From NCBI GenBank assembly GCA_030151005.1, contig JASLES010000167.1, positions 1-12,717 on the forward strand: a stretch of DNA of 12,717 bases. Reading direction: 5' to 3'. Shown in pieces: positions 1-5,859 of this stretch. A program made the translations under genes and the position numbers. This stretch comes from Silvimonas sp. Its GTDB lineage: Bacteria; Pseudomonadota; Gammaproteobacteria; Burkholderiales; Chitinibacteraceae. How positions within the stretch are numbered: the stretch's first letter is position 1; the number at the start of each line of letters is the position of its first letter. The notes beneath the pieces are model-generated. The model was not told the origin of the DNA. It did no database searches and saw only the letters and a program-made list of their open reading frames with translations.

Positions 1-1034
1 TCAGCCAGATTGATGGTCGCCCCGCGACGCCAGACAGCAATGCCGATGCGATCATCTTGCCAGGCTTTGTGGATCTGCATGTCCATGGCGGCGATGGTGC
101 CAACATCATGAACGGCGCGGCAGCGGCAGAGGCGATCTCCCGCATGCATGCGCGCCACGGTACCACCTCCCTCCTGGCGACCACCGTCAACGCCCCGCAT
201 GAACGCCTGTTGCCGTTGCTGCAGCAACTGGCCGCCCCCATTGCCCGGCGCCCGCAAGATGGCGCCCGTTTTCTGGGCGTGCATCTGGAAGGCCCGTATG
301 TGAACCCTGGTCGACTGGGCGGTTTGCCCAATCACGCGCGCACCGCCGTGATTGCTGAACTGGAACAATATATGGCGGCCGCGCCCGTGCGCGTTGTGAC
401 ACTCTCGCCAGAAATTGCCGGTCACGATGCCATTATTGAATGGCTGGCCGCACGCGGTGTGCGCGTGCAGGTGGGTCATTCCATTGGCACGTATGAAGAA
501 GGCGTCGCCGCACTGGCACGCGGTGCTGCGGGCTTTACCCATCTGTACAACGCCATGTCGCCCTTGGGCCACCGCGCGCCAGGCATGGTTGGGGCCGCGC
601 TGGCCCACGCCGAGTACAGCGAATTGATCCCGGACTTGATCCACGTCCACCCTGGCGCCATGAAAGTAGCACTACGCGCGATTCCCAAACTGTATTGCGT
701 CACCGACGCCTCACTCGCGACCGGCTTGCCAGACGGCGACTACGACAAAGACGAAGGCCGCGTGATTACCAAATGCATGGGCGGCGTGCGGCTGGCAGAC
801 GGCACCCTGGCCGGGAGCGCGCTGACCATGGACCAGGCGTTACGCAATCTGGTGAGCATTGGCTTGTCGCTGGAAGACGCATCGCACCGCCTGTCACGCA
901 ACCCGGCGGATTACCTTGGGCAGGCCGACCGTGGGCGGATTGGTGTGGGAGCCTGGGCGGACTGGGTGGTCCTGGACCGGCAACTGAATGTGCAGCAAGT
1001 GGTGGTTGAGGGGGATGTGGTTTATACGGCGTGA
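1..1034 (+). CDS. nagA: N-acetylglucosamine-6-phosphate deacetylase, 3' part (5' end outside window)
   Basis: NagA hydrolyses GlcNAc-6-phosphate to glucosamine-6-phosphate and acetate in the cytoplasm, during chitin/GlcNAc use and cell-wall recycling. The frame is open to the left edge (codons from base 3), so the true start lies outside. The TTG at 57 is an internal Leu, because the amidohydrolase frame runs straight through it (…AIILPGFVDLHVHGG). Numbering from that Leu, visible metal/active-site motifs of the amidohydrolase fold are H8-x-H10, E78 in HLEGPYVN, H141 in QVGHS, H162 in THLYNAMS, and D217 in CVTDAS. About 343 residues are visible against a usual 380 or so, so roughly 40 are missing. 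The HxH pair is the binuclear-site type (as in Bacillus NagA), whereas E. coli NagA lacks it. No nagB or nagE is visible. The gene ends with TGA at 1032-1034 and points towards the pagL-like gene. Confidence 0.95.
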   Translation, partial: SQIDGRPATPDSNADAIILPGFVDLHVHGGDGANIMNGAAAAEAISRMHARHGTTSLLATTVNAPHERLLPLLQQLAAPIARRPQDGARFLGVHLEGPYVNPGRLGGLPNHARTAVIAELEQYMAAAPVRVVTLSPEIAGHDAIIEWLAARGVRVQVGHSIGTYEEGVAALARGAAGFTHLYNAMSPLGHRAPGMVGAALAHAEYSELIPDLIHVHPGAMKVALRAIPKLYCVTDASLATGLPDGDYDKDEGRVITKCMGGVRLADGTLAGSALTMDQALRNLVSIGLSLEDASHRLSRNPADYLGQADRGRIGVGAWADWVVLDRQLNVQQVVVEGDVVYTA

Positions 1035-1052
1035 TATGGCACAGCGACGCGA

Positions 1053-1320
1053 GTGAAGGAGTTGTTGAAGTTGCCGTTGAAGTTGGGGTTGTTTTTGACT
1101 TTCCTCCCCCATAAAAGCCCAGCGCCGAGGGCGTGGAGGGAGACCTTAGGCTCCCGACCAACCGAGGGCAGCCCGGAGGGCCGCCAGGCTGGGGTCGCCT
1201 TTCTTTGGTTACTTTCTTTGGGGCCGCCGAGGTGGCGAAGCAAAGAAAGGAACGTGCACCCGCCACCGCGGGTATCAAATGCCTTTCAAACACCGCGCCG
1301 AAGGCGCTAACACTACTTCA
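1053..1320. repeat. Structured intergenic repeat element with nested hairpins
   Basis: This non-coding block lies between two convergent genes. It starts with an imperfect 12-bp tandem (GTTGAAGTTGCC 1064-1075, GTTGAAGTTGGG 1076-1087, then a degenerate third copy at 1088-1099). Next come small GC hairpins, a direct repeat TTTCTTTGG at 1200-1208 and 1213-1221, and a long hairpin: arm 1208-1220 pairs with 1241-1253 at 12 of 13 positions, enclosing an inner GC stem (1223-1227 with 1232-1236). Two further perfect stems follow: ACCCGC/GCGGGT (1258-1263 with 1268-1273) and GCGCC/GGCGC (1295-1299 with 1303-1307). I recall similar CTTTCTTTGGTTACTTTCTTTGG blocks as dispersed repeats in beta- and gammaproteobacterial genomes. 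That is memory, not a search. The short open frames across it are best read as spurious. Confidence 0.65.
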
Positions 1321-1337
1321 GGTTTTAGAGCAGCCAT

Positions 1338-1368
1338 GGTGGATTGTCGCTAATGCTCCGAATCCACC
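1338..1368. repeat. 8-bp perfect inverted repeat GGTGGATT/AATCCACC
   Basis: GGTGGATT at 1338-1345 is exactly reverse-complemented by AATCCACC at 1361-1368, across a 15-base loop. It lies between the larger repeat element and the terminator. The pattern resembles the common 'GGGTGGATT…AATCCACC' intergenic repeats that I recall from several proteobacteria. It has no T tract, so it is not a terminator. It may be a second, independent repeat family or the tail of the upstream element. Confidence 0.5.
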
Positions 1369-1383
1369 CTACGGCCAGGATAG

Positions 1384-1412
1384 AAAAAGCCCGCTTGTGC
1401 GGGCCCTTTTTT
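1384..1412. terminator. Bidirectional intrinsic terminator between nagA and the pagL-like gene
   Basis: A perfect 6-bp stem GCCCGC (1389-1394) / GCGGGC (1399-1404) with a TTGT loop is flanked by five As on the left (1384-1388) and six Ts on the right (1407-1412). On the - strand the stem is followed directly by TTTTT, so it should stop transcription of the pagL-like gene ending 32 bp away. On the + strand two Cs separate the stem from the T run, so it could also stop nagA transcripts. Confidence 0.8.
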
Positions 1413-1443
1413 CTCCCTGGCATTCAGCCAGGCAAACCACCAC

Positions 1444-1980
1444 TCAATTGAAGTGGTAACCGTAGCGCACCAGCAGAAAATCCACGCCTGGGTTCGGTCT
1501 ATCCAGACCCGCGTTGGAGAAATGGTGGAAATTGATCCCCAGCTCCTGCTTGCCGCCATCAAAGCGGCAGCCGCCGCCAATACGGTCGGAAAATTGCGGA
1601 TGCGACGTCAGATCATGATCGTCGGCAATCTTGTGTTCCGTCAGATAGGCCACCCCCACGCCGGCCTCTACAAACGGGGAACACCAGCTTTCGCTCTTGA
1701 ACTGGTAACGGAACATCGGGACGATGTCCACGTCATAGGCAGTGGTGTCCTGTACGCGCCAGGCACCGCCTGCGAACTCCCAGTAACCGGTCACGTAGCC
1801 CACGCCGGTTTCCAGCCAGCGCACGTTCCAATCCCAACCGACCGACAGGCGCAGTGTGTTGGGCGTATTTTCACCGTGAGGACGCGTCGTTTCACCGACA
1901 GCGGCATTGAACGTGTCAAACGGTGCGGCCCCTGCATACGCAGCTGAGGCCATCAGAATAGTCAGCAATGTCTTTTTCAT
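1444..1980 (-). CDS. PagL-like lipid A 3-O-deacylase (acyloxyacyl hydrolase), outer membrane
   Basis: The encoded protein is 178 aa, close to the size of known PagL precursors. Residues 1-19 or so (MKKTLLTILMASAAYAGAA) form a Sec signal peptide. The rest has alternating polar/aromatic stretches of a small beta-barrel and ends in an aromatic-rich strand (VRYGYHFN). The diagnostic block is HHFSNAGLDRPNPGVDFLL at 152-170. PagL removes the 3-O acyl chain of lipid A using His-Ser-Glu (H126, S128, E140 in P. aeruginosa). Here H153 and S155 match, and the acidic position 14 residues after the His is Asp167 instead of Glu. Asn156 and the PN pair (162-163) also match. C100 and C138 are the only two cysteines after the signal peptide and could pair in the periplasmic/outer-membrane environment. 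No clear Shine-Dalgarno is visible before the ATG. The gene stands alone, divergent from argA. Confidence 0.85.
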   Translation of the reverse strand: MKKTLLTILMASAAYAGAAPFDTFNAAVGETTRPHGENTPNTLRLSVGWDWNVRWLETGVGYVTGYWEFAGGAWRVQDTTAYDVDIVPMFRYQFKSESWCSPFVEAGVGVAYLTEHKIADDHDLTSHPQFSDRIGGGCRFDGGKQELGINFHHFSNAGLDRPNPGVDFLLVRYGYHFN

Positions 1981-2265
1981 GGCGCGGGTATATTACTCTG
2001 TAATGAATTTGATCAAACACAAAAACAGATTTCGATAAAGCGGACAATCGGCGCTGCACACCTTAGCACCCAGGCATCATACCCGCCTCCAGGTCATCGA
2101 CTGACTAGCATGTCAGATGCATGACCAATTTGTGGCGATCTTGCCCATTTAAAGATGCGCCGCAATGATGAATTCATCGTCGGCCATTTGCCTTACAATC
2201 ACGCCTATCCGGCATGAGCCGATGCCAACCCGCCGCGCCCAACGCGTGGCCTGAATGGAGCGCGT
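1981..2265. other. Divergent intergenic region, pagL-like gene / argA
   Basis: These 285 bp must carry the promoters of two divergent genes. On the pagL side there is a perfect 10-bp palindrome TTTGATCAAA at 2008-2017 and an AT-rich tract. A TAATAT (minus strand, 1990-1995) lies too near the ATG to be a convincing -10. On the argA side there is a perfect 12-bp palindrome (2167-2178) and a TACAAT at 2194-2199. No convincing ORF is present. Confidence 0.6.
2167..2199 (+). promoter_or_regulatory. Candidate argA promoter with overlapping palindromic operator
   Basis: The sequence shows a perfect 12-bp palindrome GATGAATTCATC at 2167-2178, then TACAAT at 2194-2199, a good -10 match. A TSS near 2206 would leave a leader of about 60 nt to the argA ATG. 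The palindrome would sit about where the -35 box should be, and no good TTGACA is visible there, as might be expected of a regulated promoter. It contains TGAATTCA but not the spaced TGAAT-N4-ATTCA of a classic ArgR box. Both promoter and operator roles are inference. Confidence 0.35.
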
Positions 2266-3579
2266 ATGCAGTCCAGTGATTTGGTGCAGTGGTTTCGTCA
2301 AGCCGCCCCGTATATCCATGCCTTTCGCGGGCGTACTTTCGTGATTGCGCTGGGTGGTGAAGTAGTCCGTGACGGCCGCTTTTTTACGCTCACCCACGAT
2401 ATCAACCTGCTGACGAGCCTGGGCGTGCGTCTGGTGGTGGTCCACGGTGCGCGGCCCCAGATCGAAACCCGCATGAAAGAGCGTGGGCTGGATATGCACT
2501 ACCACAAAGGCGTGCGCGTGACCGATGCCGAAACCCTGGAATGCGTCATCCAGGCGGTGGGTCAGGTGCGGGTGGATATTGAATCACTGCTGTCGATGGG
2601 TCTGGCCAACTCCCCAATGGCCAACGCGCATATTCGCGTCTCTGCCGGCAACTTTGTCACCGCACAACCCATGGGCGTGCGCGACGGGCTGGATCTGTTG
2701 TACACCGGCGAAGTGCGCAAGGTGGATACCACCGCCGTCAATTACCGGCTGGAAGACGGTGAGATCGTGCTGCTCTCCACCCTGGGTTACTCACCAACGG
2801 GCGAAGTATTCAACCTGACGCTGGAAGACGTCGCCACCAGTGCGGCCATCGCTTTACGGGCGCACAAGCTCTTGTTCCTGTTTGGGCATGAAGGCGTGGT
2901 TGATGCCAGTGGCGAATTGCAGACCGAGATGACCGCGCTGGAAGCCGAGCAATTCCTGGCGGCCAACCCCAACGTCAACGAAGACGTGCGCCTGTATCTG
3001 CCGTGCGCCATCAAGGCCGTGCGGCGCGGCGTGGCACGGGCGCATCTGGTGAGCCACAACGAAGACGGTGCCATGTTGATGGAGCTTTTCAGCCATGAAG
3101 GCGTCGGCACCATGATCTCGCGCGAGACGCTGGAAACCTTGCGTCAGGCGGTGATTGATGACGTCGGGGGTATGCTTCAGCTGATTGAACCGCTGGAAGA
3201 ACAAGGTGTACTGGTCAAACGCGGGCGGGAACTCTTGGAGCGCGAAATCAACCGCTATTCCGTGCTGGAGCACGATGGCAAGATCATCGGCTGCGTGGCG
3301 GTTCACCCTTTCCCGGATAGCCAGATGGCAGAGATGGCGTGTCTGGTAGTGCACCCGGATTACCGGGATGAAGACCGGGGTGCCGTGTTGTTGCGCCATG
3401 TCGAGCAACAGGCGCGCAGCCAGGGCTTGCGCGCATTGTTTGCACTGACAACCCGTACATCACACTGGTTTGTCGAGCGCGGCTTTACCCATGGCACGGT
3501 GGATGAATTGCCCATGGAAAAAAAGAGCCTCTACAACTATCAGCGCCGCTCCAAAGTGTTCATCAAATCCCTGCTTTAG
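2266..3579 (+). CDS. argA: Amino-acid N-acetyltransferase (N-acetylglutamate synthase)
   Basis: ArgA transfers acetyl from acetyl-CoA to L-glutamate, the first step of arginine synthesis, and is usually feedback-inhibited by arginine. The 437-aa length fits classical two-domain ArgA (E. coli 443 aa). Residues 1-290 or so are the amino-acid-kinase-like domain that binds arginine: ALGGEVV at 28-34, VVHGARPQI at 58-66, RGVARAHLV at 254-262. Residues 295-437 or so are the GNAT domain, with the acetyl-CoA loop DEDRGAVLL (368-376), HWFVERGF (400-407) and the typical end LYNYQRRSKV (422-431). A GGAG at 2257-2260, five bases before the ATG, supports this start. The kinase-like domain lacks kinase activity in this family. 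The gene is followed after 114 bp by a LysE-type exporter on the same strand. Confidence 0.96.
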   Translation: MQSSDLVQWFRQAAPYIHAFRGRTFVIALGGEVVRDGRFFTLTHDINLLTSLGVRLVVVHGARPQIETRMKERGLDMHYHKGVRVTDAETLECVIQAVGQVRVDIESLLSMGLANSPMANAHIRVSAGNFVTAQPMGVRDGLDLLYTGEVRKVDTTAVNYRLEDGEIVLLSTLGYSPTGEVFNLTLEDVATSAAIALRAHKLLFLFGHEGVVDASGELQTEMTALEAEQFLAANPNVNEDVRLYLPCAIKAVRRGVARAHLVSHNEDGAMLMELFSHEGVGTMISRETLETLRQAVIDDVGGMLQLIEPLEEQGVLVKRGRELLEREINRYSVLEHDGKIIGCVAVHPFPDSQMAEMACLVVHPDYRDEDRGAVLLRHVEQQARSQGLRALFALTTRTSHWFVERGFTHGTVDELPMEKKSLYNYQRRSKVFIKSLL

Positions 3580-3588
3580 TCGTCGGCG

Positions 3589-3617
3589 CGGCCCACTGTC
3601 ATGCTCGCAGCGGGCCG
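3589..3617 (+). other. Hairpin downstream of argA, no T tract
   Basis: CGGCCC (3589-3594) is perfectly complementary to GGGCCG (3612-3617) across a 17-base loop, starting 10 bases after the argA stop. It lacks a following T run, so it is not a canonical terminator. It could be a transcript-end stabiliser or chance. Confidence 0.25.
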
Positions 3618-3693
3618 GTGTTGTATCTCGCCAGTTGCGCCATGACGGCGTTATAGTCGGACGGTCGTCTTTGCTGTACCTCAAGGAAATACC

Positions 3694-4308
3694 ATGCGCT
3701 TCGACCTCTGGCTGGCCTTTGTCCTCACCACCTTGCTGATCTCCGCCACGCCTGGCCCCAATATGCTGCTGATGCTGTCGCACGGCACGCGTTACGGCTG
3801 GAAAGCCACCACCGCCACCATGGCCGGGGCGTGCACCGGTCTGGCCATCTTGTTTAGCGCTTCGGCCTTTGGGCTGGCCGCGATCCTGGCGACATCGGCT
3901 ACCTTGTTCTTGTTGCTGAAACTGGTGGGCGCGGCCTATCTGGTTTACCTGGGTATTCAGTGCTGGCGCGCCGGGGAGACGCTTTCTTTGCCCCGCGCCA
4001 ATAGCAACAGCACGGCCAGCCGCTTCCGGTTGGGGCTGACGGTGGCGTTGTCCAATCCCAAGGCGATTTTGTTTGCCGGCGCGTTTCTGCCGCAGTTCAT
4101 TGATCCGCATATGCCGCAGCAACAACAGTGGTGCGTGCTGTTGATCTCGTTCTTCATCATTGAATCGAGCTGGCAGATTGCCTACGCCGCCGGTGGCGCG
4201 CGTCTGGCAGCCTGGCTGCAACAGCCCAAGCGGGTCCGCTGGTTTAACCGCGGTTGTGGCGGGGCGTTCTTTGCGGTGGGCGGTTTGCTGGCACTAGCGC
4301 GCCAGTGA
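3694..4308 (+). CDS. LysE/RhtB-family amino-acid exporter
   Basis: The encoded protein is 204 aa, typical for the family, with six hydrophobic segments at about 5-27, 40-62, 65-90, 112-136, 147-168 and 186-203, so it is an inner-membrane protein. Family hallmarks are TPGPNML at 19-25 at the end of the first segment and NPKAILFAGAFLPQFI at 121-136. Members export amino acids (lysine, arginine, threonine, homoserine lactone, leucine) using the proton motive force. The substrate cannot be read from sequence. AAGGA at 3683-3687, six bases before the ATG, gives a clear ribosome binding site. It lies 114 bp after argA on the same strand and may be co-transcribed or have its own promoter. Neighbourhood with argA hints at arginine or a related amino acid, but this is inference. 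A strong terminator follows. Confidence 0.9.
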   Translation: MRFDLWLAFVLTTLLISATPGPNMLLMLSHGTRYGWKATTATMAGACTGLAILFSASAFGLAAILATSATLFLLLKLVGAAYLVYLGIQCWRAGETLSLPRANSNSTASRFRLGLTVALSNPKAILFAGAFLPQFIDPHMPQQQQWCVLLISFFIIESSWQIAYAAGGARLAAWLQQPKRVRWFNRGCGGAFFAVGGLLALARQ

Positions 4309-4323
4309 GCGTACGCCCGGCCC

Positions 4324-4357
4324 AAACAAAAACCCCGCTAATGCGGGGTTTTTGTTT
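4324..4357. terminator. Perfect 15-bp bidirectional terminator between the LysE-type gene and panC
   Basis: AAACAAAAACCCCGC (4324-4338) pairs without mismatch with GCGGGGTTTTTGTTT (4343-4357) around a TAAT loop. A/T tracts on both sides of a GC core let it act on both strands. It lies in the 69-bp gap between two convergent genes, so it ends both the argA/LysE side and the pcnB-to-panC operon. Confidence 0.92.
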
Positions 4358-4377
4358 GCTTGCCACCATGGAGTGGC

Positions 4378-5217
4378 TCAGAGATCGATTTCCAGATTGT
4401 CGATCAAACGCGTCTTGCCCAGACGCGCTGCAATCAGCCAGACAATATGGTGATCAGTATGCGTTGCCGGCTTGAGCGTGTGGGCGTTGCGTGCTTCCAC
4501 ATAATCGATCTGGCTCCAGCCACGCGCGGTCAGGTCAGCAATGGTCTCGTTGGCCAGTTTCTCGTAATCACGCTCGCCCGCGACAATGGCGTCACGCATG
4601 CGGGTCAGGTGATGGTATATCCGTGCAGCTTCTACACGCTCATCCGGGCTCAGATAGCCATTGCGCGAAGACAGCGCCAGGCCACTCTCGGCCCGGCCGG
4701 TATCCACCGGGATGATCTGCAGCGGCATGTTCAGTTCTTCAACCATGCTCTGGATGACGAACAGTTGCTGGTAATCCTTTTTGCCAAAACAAGCTACCGT
4801 CGGCTGGACGATGTTGAACAGCTTGGTCACCACCGTCGCCACGCCCTGGAAATGCCCAGGCCGGAACGCGCCACAGAGTTCATCCTGAATGGCGGGCGGG
4901 TCTACCTTGTAGTGCTGGACAACATGCGGGTAGAGCTCTTTTTCATCCGGTGCAAACACGACGGCATTGGGGGCAATTTCTTCAATCAGTGCAGCGTCTG
5001 CCGCCAGCGTCCGCGGGTAACGATCAAAGTCTTCGCCCTGACCAAACTGCAGGCGGTTCACAAACAGGCTGACAACTACATTGGGTGTTTCTGCCAGCGC
5101 CGCACGCACCAGCGCCATATGGCCTTGATGCAGGTTACCCATGGTCGGCACAAACGCCACTTGATCCACGGTGGCGCGCCAGGCGCGCAGTTCAGCGATG
5201 GTATGGATGATTTTCAT
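4378..5217 (-). CDS. panC: Pantoate--beta-alanine ligase (pantothenate synthetase)
   Basis: PanC condenses D-pantoate with beta-alanine, using ATP through a pantoyl-adenylate, to give pantothenate, the CoA precursor; it is cytoplasmic. The 279 aa is the normal length. Motifs of the cytidylyltransferase-like fold are visible: PTMGNLHQGH at 24-33 (HIGH-like ATP site), FVNRLQF at 52-58, GAFRPGHFQGVATVV at 116-130, GKKDYQQL at 145-152 and the KMSKS-like region GLALSSRNGYLS at 179-190. The start lies 24 bp after the HD-gene stop, with AGG at 5224-5226 six bases before the ATG. It is the last gene of the operon and is followed by a perfect terminator. panD, which would supply beta-alanine, is not in the window. 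Confidence 0.96.
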   Translation of the reverse strand: MKIIHTIAELRAWRATVDQVAFVPTMGNLHQGHMALVRAALAETPNVVVSLFVNRLQFGQGEDFDRYPRTLAADAALIEEIAPNAVVFAPDEKELYPHVVQHYKVDPPAIQDELCGAFRPGHFQGVATVVTKLFNIVQPTVACFGKKDYQQLFVIQSMVEELNMPLQIIPVDTGRAESGLALSSRNGYLSPDERVEAARIYHHLTRMRDAIVAGERDYEKLANETIADLTARGWSQIDYVEARNAHTLKPATHTDHHIVWLIAARLGKTRLIDNLEIDL

Positions 5218-5241
5218 GACAAACCTGAAACCTTGAAAGGG

Positions 5242-5859
5242 TTAAACAGTGGGGTCCTGCGGGGCGCCCAGATCACCACGTACAACGGCTTCGTTGAGCT
5301 GTTGTTCAATCTGCGGCCACAGCGTGGGAAACATACCGGAGATTTTCGGGTGGTTCATGCGCGTGACCTGATCGATACGAATACCGTTCTCACGCCAGCT
5401 TTGCCCTGCACTGTTGAGGTTCTGCAAGACCGGCATCATGCGATCGATCGCCCGCGCATAACGTGCCTCGGCACTGGTGCCCGTGGTGAACTCACGCCAC
5501 AGGGCATACATGTGTGCGCCGGTATCTGGCGGCAAGAGGCCGAATATCCGCTGTGCAGCGGCTTCTTCTTTGGCCTCGGCGGCGGCGCGGCCGGCAGCGT
5601 CGTAGACATTCACGTCACCAGCATCGATCTCGGGGATGTCATGCACCAGCAGTAGCTGCACCACGGTGCCAATCTCGACAGCCTCAGACGCATGCGGCAA
5701 CACCGACATGGCCAGCAAACAAATCTGCCAGCTATGTTCAGCGGTGTTTTCATAACGGGTTTGCCCCAGTGGGCGGTTTTTGCGCAGTACACCCTTGAGC
5801 TTTTCCAGCTCCAGCACAAACGCGGTGATGGCGGCAAAATCGGCGGCAGGCGCGCTCAT
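5242..5859 (-). CDS. HD-domain phosphohydrolase (HDDC2/YfbR-like), between panB and panC
   Basis: The encoded protein is 205 aa, mostly helical, with the HD-superfamily metal site: R35 in TRYENTAEHSW, H42, the H73-D74 doublet in LLVHDIPEIDAGD, E77 and a distal D139 (AIDRMMPV). This order (H…HD…D) is that of HDDC2/YfbR-type HD hydrolases, several of which are 5'-deoxynucleotidases acting on dNMPs. The substrate here is unknown. The start ATG shares one base with the panB stop (TGATG on the - strand), indicating translational coupling. panC begins 24 bp after its stop, so it is an integral operon member. Possible jobs are nucleotide-pool hydrolysis, or damage control of a nucleotide or phospho-intermediate linked to CoA or folate synthesis. 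Both are inference. The last 20 residues or so look disordered. Confidence 0.85.
   Translation of the reverse strand: MSAPAADFAAITAFVLELEKLKGVLRKNRPLGQTRYENTAEHSWQICLLAMSVLPHASEAVEIGTVVQLLLVHDIPEIDAGDVNVYDAAGRAAAEAKEEAAAQRIFGLLPPDTGAHMYALWREFTTGTSAEARYARAIDRMMPVLQNLNSAGQSWRENGIRIDQVTRMNHPKISGMFPTLWPQIEQQLNEAVVRGDLGAPQDPTV

Noticed and set aside
766..1459. Several short open frames over nagA's end and the repeat block
   Set aside because: They translate hairpin repeat DNA into low-complexity Pro/Arg/Ser-rich strings in several frames, have no ribosome site and match no fold I know.
2018..2035. TGTTT-type direct repeats upstream of the pagL-like gene as a PhoP box
   Set aside because: On the - strand the two half-sites are only 8 bp apart start to start, whereas a PhoP box needs 11 bp. 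The match is to an AT-rich tract only.
2167..2178. ArgR box at the argA palindrome
   Set aside because: The half-sites TGAAT and ATTCA overlap instead of being separated by four bases, so it is not a standard ARG box. I kept it only as an unnamed palindrome.
4360..5655. 431-codon open frame on the + strand
   Set aside because: It is antisense to panC and the HD gene, whose motifs are unambiguous. The translation has no recognisable domain and is His/Arg/Gln rich, as expected of a GC-skewed codon shadow.
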